Shown in pieces: positions 19,066 through 28,220 of a stretch of DNA of 64,000 nt (positions are counted from its first letter, which is position 1; each line of letters starts with the position of its first letter). The notes under the pieces were generated by a model, which was given only the letters and a program-made list of their open reading frames with translations, did no database searches and was not told the origin of the DNA. The translations under genes were made by a program, and so were the position numbers. Source of the stretch: Bradyrhizobium prioriisuperbiae. GTDB lineage: Bacteria; Pseudomonadota; Alphaproteobacteria; Rhizobiales; Xanthobacteraceae. The stretch is taken from contig NZ_CP135921.1 in the NCBI RefSeq assembly GCF_032397745.1, positions 1,302,001 to 1,366,000 of the forward strand, given 5' to 3'.

Positions 19066-19385
19066 GTATCACCCCTTACATACCGCGGCCATCTATATCG
19101 CCCGTCACGATTTCAAGATCAGGTCGCGCGAGTTGAGAATAGTTTTGCAGGCTTGTTGGCTGACCTATCGCATTGCAGCGACGGCACCATGAAGACGACA
19201 GGGCCCATGAGTCAATCTGAAGAGCCGAACAACACGCGCATGCCACCGCGTTTCAAAATGTTCAGTTACGTCGCGCGTAATGAACAACGGAGGTTTCAAC
19301 TGAAATTCGCGCAAGCATTAACGCGAAAAGAAACTTCAAAGGCGAATCGAGTTCGATGTGACAAAACAAAGAAAAATTCGCCTGA
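19066..19385. other. 320-bp intergenic region upstream of the RTX gene
   Basis: This less GC-rich gap lies between the RTX start (19065, leftward) and the end of the 782-residue glycosyltransferase gene (19386, leftward). It carries the RTX ribosome-binding sequence (19071-19077) and must hold the RTX promoter; no clear -35/-10 pair or operator was found. A short rightward frame in it does not look coding. Confidence 0.6.
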
Positions 19386-21734
19386 CTAAAATCCCGGCGG
19401 AACCGCCACTGGAATCGGCAGATCGGATGTGCGCGCGTCCATCGATCTCAGCGGCCAGGCCAGCGCGGAAAACGGAATGGGATCAAGTGACAGCACCGGA
19501 CTGTAGAATGGATCTGATGTCAATACGTCGGCCCACCGTGCTCGCAGGTTGAGCAACTCGCGCTCAAAGCGTGACTTTCGATCGGTATCCTTATCTTTGC
19601 CGCGGCTGGCCGATTCGAGGTGAAGAAGCTTCGCGTGCGGCGTAAACACCACGCGTTTTCCAGATGCGCGGAGTTTTAAGCAATAATCGACGTCATTAAA
19701 GTTGACCGGAAAGCGGAACTCATCCATTCCCCCGAGGTCCATGAAATCCTGCCTCCGCGTCAGCAGACAGGCCGCGGTGACAGCGCTGCACTCGTGAGCG
19801 ACGCGAAGCAGATCACCATATCCGGCATCGCCATCCATCCGATCGTTGAAGGCATGAATCGCCGCGAAGTTGGGCCCGAGTACGACGCCGCCGTGCTGAA
19901 CGACACCGCTCGGCCACAACAGCAATGCGCCCACCGCACCGACGTCGTCGCCCGACAACCGTCCCAGCATCTCGTCGAGCCAGCCGTCGTCGCGCGCCTG
20001 CACATCGTTGTTGAGCAGACAGAGGAATTCACCGTTCGCCGCGGCCGCCGCCAGATTGTTCAGACGCGCGAAGTTGAAGTCACCGGCAACGCGGAGCACC
20101 TTCGCTTCGCGCCCATCAATCGACGACAGATATGCGAGCGAGTCCGGATCGGAGGAGTCGTTATCGACCACGATGACTTCGGCGCGCCGCCTGCGCAGCG
20201 CCGGTGCAATCGAAGCGAGACACGCTGCGAGCAGTTCGTGCCGATTCCGGGTCGGGATGATCACGCTGACCCGCCCATCGATTCGCCTCGACGTTTTCAC
20301 CGCCGGCAGAACCAGGCTCTGCCCCGATGTCACGTCGGCGTCGACGCCGCGTTGCGCAAGATGCGCCTGTGTTGCAGCGGCCAGCGTACGGCCGGCCGCA
20401 CCGATGTCGATCGGCGGCAAAGTCGCGAGAGCTCCCGGCAGGTGAACAATCCGGTCTGCGCCCCTGATGCCTTCGTCCAGAAAGCAGTTGAATACGCGAT
20501 AGAGATCGGAGGCGCCGGCGTCGAGCACGCGCTCCGCGATGGAACGGCGCAGCGCGAAAACGTGGGCGCAGTATCCCTGCTCAAGCATTCTTTCATAGTC
20601 GAAAGCCGGAAACGCCAGCGGCCACAGCGAGCCGTCACCGCCCGCCACATCGAGATCGCCATAGACGGCCGCCGCATAGCCACGGCTTTCGAACACGCCG
20701 GCGATGCGCGCGAGCGCGGTCGCCTCGAGCAGGGTGCCTGATGGTAGGAACACGACAAAATCCGCCTCGGCACCATCACCGGCCAGGAACTCCCGGACAG
20801 CAGCGTTCTGGAATCCGACATAGTCCGGCGTCTCGGGAAGGGACGCCGCCACCCAATCCGGGTGGCTCTGCGCCTGCAGGCTATCCAGCGTGTCGTCGAT
20901 CACGCCCGAGCCGACCACGATCACCGCCGCCTTCAAAGAAGGACCGCCCGTGGCGCAAGCCGGAAGTTGCTGGCGCCAGCGCCGATACTGCGCGAACGGA
21001 ACCGACATCGGAACCAGGCGATCGAACATCGCACTGCGCAGACCATCGGAATCGGCGTTTCCCAAGCCCGCAACTGCCCGCTCCAGACCGCCAGTGAAAG
21101 CAACGAACGGCAGCGGACTGCCCTCGAGATGCTCACCGCTGGGCGTCATCGCCGCAAGACGGCGCGCCGATCCATCCGCAAACCGCTCAGGCACGTGAAA
21201 ATCGAGAGCTCGAACCGCCCGCGCATCGTCCACATCGCCAACGTGGCTCCAGCCGGAGGCCCGCACCCGATCGACCCGCTCGCCATCGATGGAAATGTCG
21301 ACCAACGGTTCCGCGTCATCCATGATCCAGCCGGAAAATCGCAGGCCGCCAAGCCAGCGTACGGCGCCGGGAGACGACCGGGCCCGATCCGTGGCCTCCG
21401 GTCTGTCGAACAGAATTGGGGCTCCAATCGCTGTTCCGAGGTTGGCGATCCGCGCTTCGACAACAGCGCCGTCGCCCAGCGCGCTCTCCGCCAACGCGAA
21501 GGCAAAACCATAACAACCGTCTCCGATATTATCGGCAGCGAGCGTCTCGACGAAGTCGATTGCGCGCAAACATTTGACCGGGTGGCCATCAACGAGCAAT
21601 TCGACAATGAACTTCCGGCTGGGATCGGCAGCATCACAGGCAAATCCGGAAAATGTTCGGTCGTGCGACCACTGCAGCGCGGTCCGCAGATCCTCATGCA
21701 CGAGAGGTTTTCGCGGCTTGAGCGGGGCCGTCAT
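19386..21734 (-). CDS. Glycosyltransferase with two modules, a GT-like domain and a GT2 domain
   Basis: A 782-residue protein. Residues about 18-105 and 125-212 are copies of the locus's recurring module (SGFACDAADPSR with GDGCYGFAFAL; FSGWIMDDAEPL). Residues about 250-460 look like a diverged GT-A domain (LKAAVIVVGSG, later VYGDLDVAGGDGS, keeping a D-x-D). Residues about 480-740 are a standard GT2 domain (VSVIIPTRNRHELL, VDNDSSD, LLNNDVQARDDGWLDEM, NFNDVDYCLKLRASG), close to rhamnosyltransferase-type enzymes. It starts by a 4-bp ATGA overlap with the upstream 836-residue gene, so they are coupled. Acceptor and donor are unknown; dTDP-rhamnose is a plausible donor because its pathway is local. 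Confidence 0.88.
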   Translation of the reverse strand: MTAPLKPRKPLVHEDLRTALQWSHDRTFSGFACDAADPSRKFIVELLVDGHPVKCLRAIDFVETLAADNIGDGCYGFAFALAESALGDGAVVEARIANLGTAIGAPILFDRPEATDRARSSPGAVRWLGGLRFSGWIMDDAEPLVDISIDGERVDRVRASGWSHVGDVDDARAVRALDFHVPERFADGSARRLAAMTPSGEHLEGSPLPFVAFTGGLERAVAGLGNADSDGLRSAMFDRLVPMSVPFAQYRRWRQQLPACATGGPSLKAAVIVVGSGVIDDTLDSLQAQSHPDWVAASLPETPDYVGFQNAAVREFLAGDGAEADFVVFLPSGTLLEATALARIAGVFESRGYAAAVYGDLDVAGGDGSLWPLAFPAFDYERMLEQGYCAHVFALRRSIAERVLDAGASDLYRVFNCFLDEGIRGADRIVHLPGALATLPPIDIGAAGRTLAAATQAHLAQRGVDADVTSGQSLVLPAVKTSRRIDGRVSVIIPTRNRHELLAACLASIAPALRRRRAEVIVVDNDSSDPDSLAYLSSIDGREAKVLRVAGDFNFARLNNLAAAAANGEFLCLLNNDVQARDDGWLDEMLGRLSGDDVGAVGALLLWPSGVVQHGGVVLGPNFAAIHAFNDRMDGDAGYGDLLRVAHECSAVTAACLLTRRQDFMDLGGMDEFRFPVNFNDVDYCLKLRASGKRVVFTPHAKLLHLESASRGKDKDTDRKSRFERELLNLRARWADVLTSDPFYSPVLSLDPIPFSALAWPLRSMDARTSDLPIPVAVPPGF

Positions 21735-24241
21735 GCGGATTGCGCCCCTTGCAACCAGGGCACCAGCTGTTCAACCACACCCGTTGTGATCAGTTGTTGC
21801 GAATCGAGCGGCAGGTCACCTGCGCGCACAGCACATTCCCCACGAGACCAGTCGATGTAAGCCACAGGCAGCGCTGCCGCCGTCGTGGCCGACACCACGG
21901 GATGCCCGAACAGCGGCCGCAGGAGACAGCAGAAAACACGTTCGAGCCGATGCCGTCGAAACACATCGGCGAACTCGTCCGCATCGATCGGACCGGTGAC
22001 GAATGCGCCGGTCCGGAACAGCTCATGATCGTCCAGCGTGCTGCCAGCCACGATGATGTCGAGACCCGGCATCGCGCGCCGCAGGCCGGCGATCACGCCG
22101 TGCATGAACCGATGCTCCTGTGCGCCACCCCGGATCGGAACCAGACCGAGGCGTGCTGCGGGGGCATGCGAAGATGCGAGGTGAGGCATCGACACCGTGG
22201 CTGTATCCAGCCGCGTCACCGTCCGACGCAATGCAAGCGTTGACGCCACAGCAGCGGCCTGTGCGTCGGGGGCGAGCACGCGGTAGGCCCTGGCGACGAC
22301 GTTGCGGAGAAAGAGCCGCTCCGGGGCGGCGTGATCGCGTTGCGCAGCCTCGCGTTTGCCGTTTGTTACAGTGGATGCGAGCCCGTCATGAGTCATGAAA
22401 AGATCGTAGGGAATTGCCAGTTCCAGAAGCAGATCAATGACATCACGCGGGATCGCGGCAAGATCGAGAAACTCGATCCTTGCAAGCTCCGCGCCTTGCA
22501 GAAACTGACGCATCCCCTCCATCTCGCTCGGAAGCCGAAACGCCAGCGATTGCGGAATGCCGTCGGCCGCGTCGCGCAACTCAGCGATGGCACCTTCCGG
22601 ACCACGGCGGAGCTCCAGAATGAATACGGCCGGCAGCGCATCGGCCAGCAACTGCCCGGCACGTTCGCGCGCGACTTCGGCGGCGACGCCACCAGCGGAG
22701 ACCAGCAACGTGCCATGGCGGTGAGCCGACGGGAGGCAAAGTTCAATGGCCCGACGTGCCGCTTTCAAGGGATCCGCGAGAACGAAATCCGCACATTCGG
22801 TCCGATAAGTCGGAAACCGTTGCTCGATGACCGCAAGATTGCGAACGACCAGCGACCGCTTCTGCGCGCGGAAAGACCGCGAACCGGCATGGCCGACATA
22901 GACCGAGGTCGCACAGACGTTGCGAAATCCGTGTTGCCGGGCGCGCAGGCAGAAATCGACGTCTTCCAGATATCCGCGGTGATAGCTTTCCGACAACGCA
23001 CCCACGGCGTCGAGACACGCACGGGTAACGTAGAGGCAGAACCCGATCCCGTTGGGGATATCCACAATGCCGCCGGTATTCACCCGCGCCGCGATATCGT
23101 CGAGCTGCGCCACGGTGGCGGCATCGCCCGCGGCGTTCGATCGGTTGGGAACGGGAAAACTGGTGAACTCGCCATTGTTGGACAGTGGCGTCACCGTGCC
23201 GATATCGGGCGCGGACCTTGCCGCAGCCGACAACCGCTCGATAAAGCCTGCGGGAACGATGGTGTCGGCATTCAGCAGCACCACGTCGCCGGACAACACC
23301 GCATCCAAGCCGCGATTAATCGCGCCGACAAAGCCCAGATTTTGCGCGTTGGTCAGGATCGCCAGGTTCCGCCTGCCGTCCAGGCCATCGAGCAGGTCCC
23401 GGATGTGCGGGTCCGGGCTGGCATCGTTGACGACAACTGCCGTGTAACGCGCGCTGCCCTCGATTTGATCGAGAAGACTTTCAAGACAGGCCCTGGTGGC
23501 ATGGTAGTCGGCGTAGACCGGAACGATCACCGTCACCTGGGGAACAACATCGACGGGTGCGCGGGTCGCCGGGCTCTTCTGCACACCTTGGCCGGCGGGA
23601 TGCGTGGTCCGCAATGACACCAGGACATCGCGATCCCTGGTGACGGAGACAAACTGGGCGGCCTGCGCCGGCGGCCGCGGGAGATGAAAACCAACCGCGT
23701 TTCCGAGCTCAGCGGACAAAGGATGTCGTGGATCGGCATCCAGCCGTGTTTCGACGCGGTCCGTTTCGCCGGCAATGGCGATCCGGATCAGGCCGGCTCC
23801 CTGCCAGGCGGCCCACCCTTCGATGGAGCCCTCATGCACCCGCACACCAGAAAATGCCGTCTGCCCGGCCTTGCGCAACACCGCGATGGCCTGCCGGACA
23901 ATGCGCATATCGTGCTCGACGCTAATCAGCGTTCGCGCCGCCGCGATCCGCTGCCTTGCCTTTCCCCAGTTCAGGAGTCTCCGATTGGCCGCGATATCGT
24001 CCGGCGCGATCTCCAGGGCCATCGCCAGATCAGCGACCGCCGCAGCCCGCTCTCCCATCCGATGCAGCGCCTCGGCACGCAGCACATAACAATGGGCATC
24101 CGGCAATGGCCTGATGCGGCAGCGACGATCGGACAGCCGGTAAGCCGCCTCCACGTCGCCGCTTTCCAGCGCCCTGGCGCACAGAACTTCGAGCACCTGA
24201 TGGTGTGGCTCGCCGAAATGCTGGGGGACGTGCAATGTCAC
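21731..24241 (-). CDS. Glycosyltransferase with TPR-like, module and GT2 domains
   Basis: An 836-residue protein. Residues about 20-85 look like TPR helices (CARALESGDVEAAYRL, AEALHRMGERAAAVADL). Residues about 130-212 are one copy of the recurring module (IEGWAAWQGAG, closing NAVGFHLPRP). A GT2 domain follows at about 235-480 (VTVIVPVYADYHATRACLESL, VVNDASPD, LLNADTIVPAGFIERL, YHRGYLEDVDFCLRARQHGF). The last ~330 residues contain LGLVPIRGGAQEHRFMHGVI and may be a second, GT-B-like half. The start is GTG at 24241, 24 bp after the upstream stop; the stop overlaps the next ATG. Confidence 0.87.
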   Translation of the reverse strand: MTLHVPQHFGEPHHQVLEVLCARALESGDVEAAYRLSDRRCRIRPLPDAHCYVLRAEALHRMGERAAAVADLAMALEIAPDDIAANRRLLNWGKARQRIAAARTLISVEHDMRIVRQAIAVLRKAGQTAFSGVRVHEGSIEGWAAWQGAGLIRIAIAGETDRVETRLDADPRHPLSAELGNAVGFHLPRPPAQAAQFVSVTRDRDVLVSLRTTHPAGQGVQKSPATRAPVDVVPQVTVIVPVYADYHATRACLESLLDQIEGSARYTAVVVNDASPDPHIRDLLDGLDGRRNLAILTNAQNLGFVGAINRGLDAVLSGDVVLLNADTIVPAGFIERLSAAARSAPDIGTVTPLSNNGEFTSFPVPNRSNAAGDAATVAQLDDIAARVNTGGIVDIPNGIGFCLYVTRACLDAVGALSESYHRGYLEDVDFCLRARQHGFRNVCATSVYVGHAGSRSFRAQKRSLVVRNLAVIEQRFPTYRTECADFVLADPLKAARRAIELCLPSAHRHGTLLVSAGGVAAEVARERAGQLLADALPAVFILELRRGPEGAIAELRDAADGIPQSLAFRLPSEMEGMRQFLQGAELARIEFLDLAAIPRDVIDLLLELAIPYDLFMTHDGLASTVTNGKREAAQRDHAAPERLFLRNVVARAYRVLAPDAQAAAVASTLALRRTVTRLDTATVSMPHLASSHAPAARLGLVPIRGGAQEHRFMHGVIAGLRRAMPGLDIIVAGSTLDDHELFRTGAFVTGPIDADEFADVFRRHRLERVFCCLLRPLFGHPVVSATTAAALPVAYIDWSRGECAVRAGDLPLDSQQLITTGVVEQLVPWLQGAQSA

Positions 24242-24265
24242 GGCAACCGAACCATCCCGATGGCG

Positions 24266-25210
24266 CTATCCCCCGGCCCGCTCGTCGACCGAGTCGGCGT
24301 ACGACCGCAGTTGGCTTTGGGCCGCCCGCGAGCGGAATACGCGGACCCGGCCGGGCGATCGCGCCTTGGCGGTCACCGGTTCCGACAAGGGCTGTAGCGG
24401 CACGTTCAATTCATCCACGCGCAGACGCAATCCAACCAGCGGCTCGCGCCCGGTCGGACCGGCGAGATTCAATCTCCGCCCGATCACCTGGCTCACCGGA
24501 GCACCAAGAAACGCTGCTTCCGCAACCAGTTGGAAGTCCGACGCGCCCGGTCCCGACAATTCGAGCGAGAGGCCGACAACGGGCAAAGCGCGGCCACGCG
24601 TGCCGGCATAACCGCCAAGCTCCACCGTGCGGCCTGACGTCGTGTGAGGCCGCGCCAGCATCACCGAATAATGCATGTCGAGATCGTCCGGCTTGCCGGG
24701 CCATTCGATCGACACGCCCTCGATGCGCGCGGGCGACGCGGGCCCGGCGATCCATTCGTCCGCGCGCGCAACCACATCACCGATCCCGGCGACGTGCCCG
24801 AGCAGGCTCAACTGATTGGAATCCTCGCCGGAATCGACGTCGGCAACGGCGCGCCCGGTAACATTGCGCCGCACCGGCACAACCACTTCACCCTGACTCA
24901 AGGTTTCAATTTTAACCGTCGCAGCCGTCGATCCGTCACTGTCGATCGGAATAACCTCGACAAAAAGCTGCCCGGGTCGCATCGCACGAACAACAAGGCA
25001 CGAGCCCGGCTGCCAGAGCGTCGCATTTCGATGTTCGGGACTTAATACAAGTTCGATGTTCTTGCCGTGCTTGGGATTCACTACGACGTTGATCTTTGGA
25101 GGCCGCGTGTCGTCATCCGCGGTCGCATAACGAACGAGAAAAAGACCTTTGGCGACATCGACGACTTTACTCTTCTTTGTACGTTCCATGACCGCTCGCC
25201 GCGTTTGCAT
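24266..25210 (-). CDS. Hypothetical protein heading the second glycosyltransferase operon
   Basis: A 314-residue protein of unknown function, or 307 residues if the ATG at 25189 is used. The N-terminus is basic (MERTKKSKVVDVAKG), followed by strand-rich sequence such as INVVVNPKHGKNIELVLSP, suggesting beta domains; the middle (LDMHYSVMLARPHTTSGR) and end show no recognisable enzyme motif. No signal peptide or membrane helix is seen. It is 24 bp upstream of the 836-residue glycosyltransferase and divergent from the GT4 gene (177-bp gap including 25211-25366), so it is likely part of the glycan machinery. Confidence 0.7.
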   Translation of the reverse strand: MQTRRAVMERTKKSKVVDVAKGLFLVRYATADDDTRPPKINVVVNPKHGKNIELVLSPEHRNATLWQPGSCLVVRAMRPGQLFVEVIPIDSDGSTAATVKIETLSQGEVVVPVRRNVTGRAVADVDSGEDSNQLSLLGHVAGIGDVVARADEWIAGPASPARIEGVSIEWPGKPDDLDMHYSVMLARPHTTSGRTVELGGYAGTRGRALPVVGLSLELSGPGASDFQLVAEAAFLGAPVSQVIGRRLNLAGPTGREPLVGLRLRVDELNVPLQPLSEPVTAKARSPGRVRVFRSRAAQSQLRSYADSVDERAGG

Positions 25211-25366
25211 TGCCCGATGCGCGCGACCTTAAGAAGCAACTGTCTATCCCGGGTTAATCGCAATTAAATGATTTTCGAGACATCCGTTGTCATTCGTGCT
25301 CGCCGACACCGGCGATGCATGCTCTGATGATCGACAACGCGAACGACACAGTGGATTCAAATCAAA

Positions 25367-26620
25367 ATGAACGTATTGTTCGTTCACAACAACTTCCCCG
25401 CACAGTTTCAACAGCTCGCGCGATTCCTGTCGCAGCAACCCGGCGTCACAGTTGCCGCGGTCGGCGCGCAAAACTCGCGCGCGCAAAAAGGCGTGCGCCT
25501 GGTCAAATACTCACTGACCGATGTCGACGTCTCCGCGTCGCATCCGTTCGCGCGCCGCTTCGATCTCGAGTGTCATCGCGCCGAACAGGTGCTGTATGCG
25601 CTGACGACACTGGCATCATCGGGATTCGTTCCGGAGGTCATCGTCGCGCATCCAGGCTGGGGTGAGACACTACCGCTTCGTGCCGTCTTTCCGAAGGCGC
25701 GGCTGATCGTCTACTGTGAATTTTTTTACGGCACCAATGATCGCGATATCGGATTCGATTCCGAATTCCCGGCCATCGGTGTGGACGGACATGTGGCCCT
25801 GCAGATGAAGAACGCCGCGACCCTGCTGGCGTTGTCCGAATGCGACGCCGGTCTCGCGCCGACGCAGTGGCAGCGCTCGACCTTTCCACGGCTTCACCAG
25901 GACAGGATTTCGGTGCTGCACGAAGGCATCGACACCGCGGCCATCAAGCCGTCACAAAACGCTTCGTTCCGCCTGCCGTCAGGACGAGTGCTCTCGGCCA
26001 AAAACGAAGTCGTGACATTCGTCGCGCGCAATCTCGAACCTCTGCGGGGATATCATGTCTTCATGCGCGCGCTGCCGCGCCTAATGGCTGAGCGGCCGAA
26101 TGCGGAGATCCTGATCATCGGCGGTCATGGCACGTCCTACGGTGCGCCGCCGCCCGCAGGAAAAACATGGCAATCGATCTATCTCGAGGAAGTCAGCGCG
26201 CGGATCGACATGCGGCGTGTGCACCTTGCCGGGCACCTGCCCTATCAGGACTATCTGCGGGCGCTGCAGATTTCCTCCGCCCATGTGTACCTCACCTATC
26301 CTTTTGTGCTGTCATGGTCGCTGCTCGAAGCCATGAGCGCGGGCTGCCTGGTGATCGGCTCGGATACGGCTCCGGTGCGCGAGATCATCAATGCCGAGAA
26401 CGGGATCCTCGTCCCGTTCTTCGACACCGATCAATTGTCCAAGCGACTGATCGAGGCGCTCGCACATCGCGAACGTTTCAATGGCATCCGCACCGCCGCG
26501 CGCCAGACCATTCTCGATCAATACGATCTGGCACGGACATGCCTGCCGGCGCTGGTCGCTTTTGTCCGTGGCGGCGAGACACCGAGCGAACTCCCACGAT
26601 TTCTGGCCAGGGCAGGCTAA
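25367..26620 (+). CDS. Family 4 glycosyltransferase
   Basis: A 417-residue GT-B enzyme that transfers a sugar with retention of configuration. The N-terminal acceptor half starts MNVLFVHNNFPAQFQQLARFL; the C-terminal donor half has VTFVARNLEPLRGYHVFMRA, the loop IIGGHGTSYG, and LSWSLLEAMSAGCLVIGSD with the E-x7-E-type donor contact region (APVREIINAENG). It is transcribed away from the 314-residue gene. It has no strong Shine-Dalgarno sequence before the ATG at 25367. The donor sugar is not readable from sequence. It marks the right end of the surface-glycan region. Confidence 0.88.
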   Translation: MNVLFVHNNFPAQFQQLARFLSQQPGVTVAAVGAQNSRAQKGVRLVKYSLTDVDVSASHPFARRFDLECHRAEQVLYALTTLASSGFVPEVIVAHPGWGETLPLRAVFPKARLIVYCEFFYGTNDRDIGFDSEFPAIGVDGHVALQMKNAATLLALSECDAGLAPTQWQRSTFPRLHQDRISVLHEGIDTAAIKPSQNASFRLPSGRVLSAKNEVVTFVARNLEPLRGYHVFMRALPRLMAERPNAEILIIGGHGTSYGAPPPAGKTWQSIYLEEVSARIDMRRVHLAGHLPYQDYLRALQISSAHVYLTYPFVLSWSLLEAMSAGCLVIGSDTAPVREIINAENGILVPFFDTDQLSKRLIEALAHRERFNGIRTAARQTILDQYDLARTCLPALVAFVRGGETPSELPRFLARAG

Positions 26621-26785
26621 GCCGCACGATCACATCCAGCGATCAGCCATTCTCGGGGCAGATGATCGCCGGCGCGCCGGTCTCCGAACACTGACGGTCC
26701 CACAGGACACGAAAATTGCGGTCGGCTTCGGTCAGACGCGCACGCCAGGGTGTGCCGCCCAGGTAGTCCATCTCCGTGAACTGCT

Positions 26786-26820
26786 CCCGCACCCGGTGCT
26801 GCACCGCGCTGCGGTGCGGG
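26786..26820 (-). terminator. Hairpin just after the MFS gene stop
   Basis: An 8-bp perfect stem, CCCGCACC with GGTGCGGG, begins two bases past the stop of the leftward MFS gene (26822). There is no T-run, so it may slow or protect rather than terminate. Position makes a 3'-end role plausible. Confidence 0.4.
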
Positions 26821-26821
26821 C

Positions 26822-28078
26822 CTACGGCACCGCGGATCCCTTCGCGACGCCGACTGATACCTTTGACATCACAGCCATGATGCCGGCGGCGACGATGTTG
26901 GCGGCCACGCTGACCAGGATCGGCAAGGTGTAACTGTGGCTGATGTCGAACGCGAAGCCGGCGGCACTGGGGCCGATCAGCGTGCCGAACGCGACACTGG
27001 TATAGAGCACACCGATGATGCCGCTGACATTGCGGCCACCGAAATAATCCATCACCACCGCCGGCAGCACGGCGACCCAGCCGCCATAGAAGATGCCGAA
27101 CACGAACGCGAACAGTGCGAGCGGCCAGAACCCGGTCGACACGGCCCAGATCGCAAGCGCAACCGCCATGCCGACGAACATCAGCAGCACCGACTGCTGC
27201 CGTCCCATCCGGTCGGCCAGGCCGCCGAGGAAAAAGCGGCCCGCGGTGCTGCCGACGCCGATGGCGCCGAGCAGCAGAACGGCTGACGTTTGCGGCACGC
27301 CATGGTCCAGCGCATAGGGAACGAGGTGAACGAAGGGCACGAACACGCCGAGTCCGCAGATCAGGCACGCCATATAGAGACCGATGAAGCGCGGTGACCT
27401 GATCGCCTCGCCGACCGAAAATCCCAGCGGCCGCGTCGCCTGCGCATTCGCCTGCAGAGGCTCGCCATCCGGCGCGAGCCCGCGATCACGCGGATCGTTC
27501 TCGATCAACAGTGCCATTCCCACGCCGACAACGGCAGTGAGGCCGCCGAGCACGAGATAGGTCATGCGCCATCCCATCATCTCGATGAGCAGCGCCGCCA
27601 GCGGCGGCATCACCGGTGTGCCGACGCCGATCCCGCTCACCGCAAGCCCCGAGGCGAAGCCGCGGCGTTTGACGAACCAGCGCTGCACGGCGCCCACCGC
27701 CGGCACATAGGCACATCCCACGCCTAATCCGACGCCGAGGCCATAGGCGGCATACACTTCAGTCAGGTTGCGTGCGACACTGGCAACCGCAAGTCCCAAT
27801 CCGGTGAAGAGCATCCCGATCACGGCCAGCCGACGCGATCCCCATCTGTCGGCGAGCGGGCCACTGACGACGCCAAGGCCGAAATAGAGAAAGCCGGCGA
27901 GCGAAAACACCAGGGACACCGATCCGCGCGATGCGCCGAATTCCCGCTGCAGGGAGTCGACGAAGGCGCTGAACGTGTAAGCGCTGCCGAATCCCATGAA
28001 GGTCACGGCGAACGCCGAGGCGACGATGAACCAGCCATAGAATATCGGAGGGGTCGCCGAGGCCCGATGGCTGCTCAT
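26822..28078 (-). CDS. MFS transporter (OFA/monocarboxylate-like)
   Basis: Inner-membrane transporter of 418 residues with about 12 hydrophobic segments. The opening FYGWFIVASAFAVTFMGFG and the loop GPLADRWGSRRLAVIG are typical of the oxalate/formate-antiporter and monocarboxylate-type MFS branch; the second-half equivalent is LADRMGRQQSV. The ATG at 28078 (MSSHRASATPP) is preferred to an upstream in-frame codon at 28144 because family members start at this point and AGGGAGTT lies just before it. Divergent from a CGNR-type regulator with a 142-bp gap, an arrangement typical of a regulator and its target. Substrate unknown, probably an organic acid. Confidence 0.87.
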   Translation of the reverse strand: MSSHRASATPPIFYGWFIVASAFAVTFMGFGSAYTFSAFVDSLQREFGASRGSVSLVFSLAGFLYFGLGVVSGPLADRWGSRRLAVIGMLFTGLGLAVASVARNLTEVYAAYGLGVGLGVGCAYVPAVGAVQRWFVKRRGFASGLAVSGIGVGTPVMPPLAALLIEMMGWRMTYLVLGGLTAVVGVGMALLIENDPRDRGLAPDGEPLQANAQATRPLGFSVGEAIRSPRFIGLYMACLICGLGVFVPFVHLVPYALDHGVPQTSAVLLLGAIGVGSTAGRFFLGGLADRMGRQQSVLLMFVGMAVALAIWAVSTGFWPLALFAFVFGIFYGGWVAVLPAVVMDYFGGRNVSGIIGVLYTSVAFGTLIGPSAAGFAFDISHSYTLPILVSVAANIVAAGIMAVMSKVSVGVAKGSAVP

Positions 28079-28220
28079 GATGAACTCCCTTTTCCAGAGG
28101 ATATCGGACGTCGAAATGACAAGTTCACAGCGCGCGTTGAACACCGCTATAATTTATTTAATGGTGTCTTGCTGTCAACCAGTAAACATGATTAACTCGT
28201 GTTTGTTCCCGGGAAGCGGC

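Noticed and set aside
19189..19389. Short rightward frame beginning MKTTGPMSQSEE
   Set aside because: It lies in the AT-richer promoter region of the RTX gene, lacks a ribosome-binding site and does not show the codon bias of the surrounding genes.
26643..26771. Small reverse-strand frame of 42 codons starting MDYLGGTPWRARL
   Set aside because: Composition is plausible, but the sequence just upstream is the hairpin after the MFS stop, no good ribosome-binding site is present and no homologue is known to me. It could still be a small protein or gene relic.
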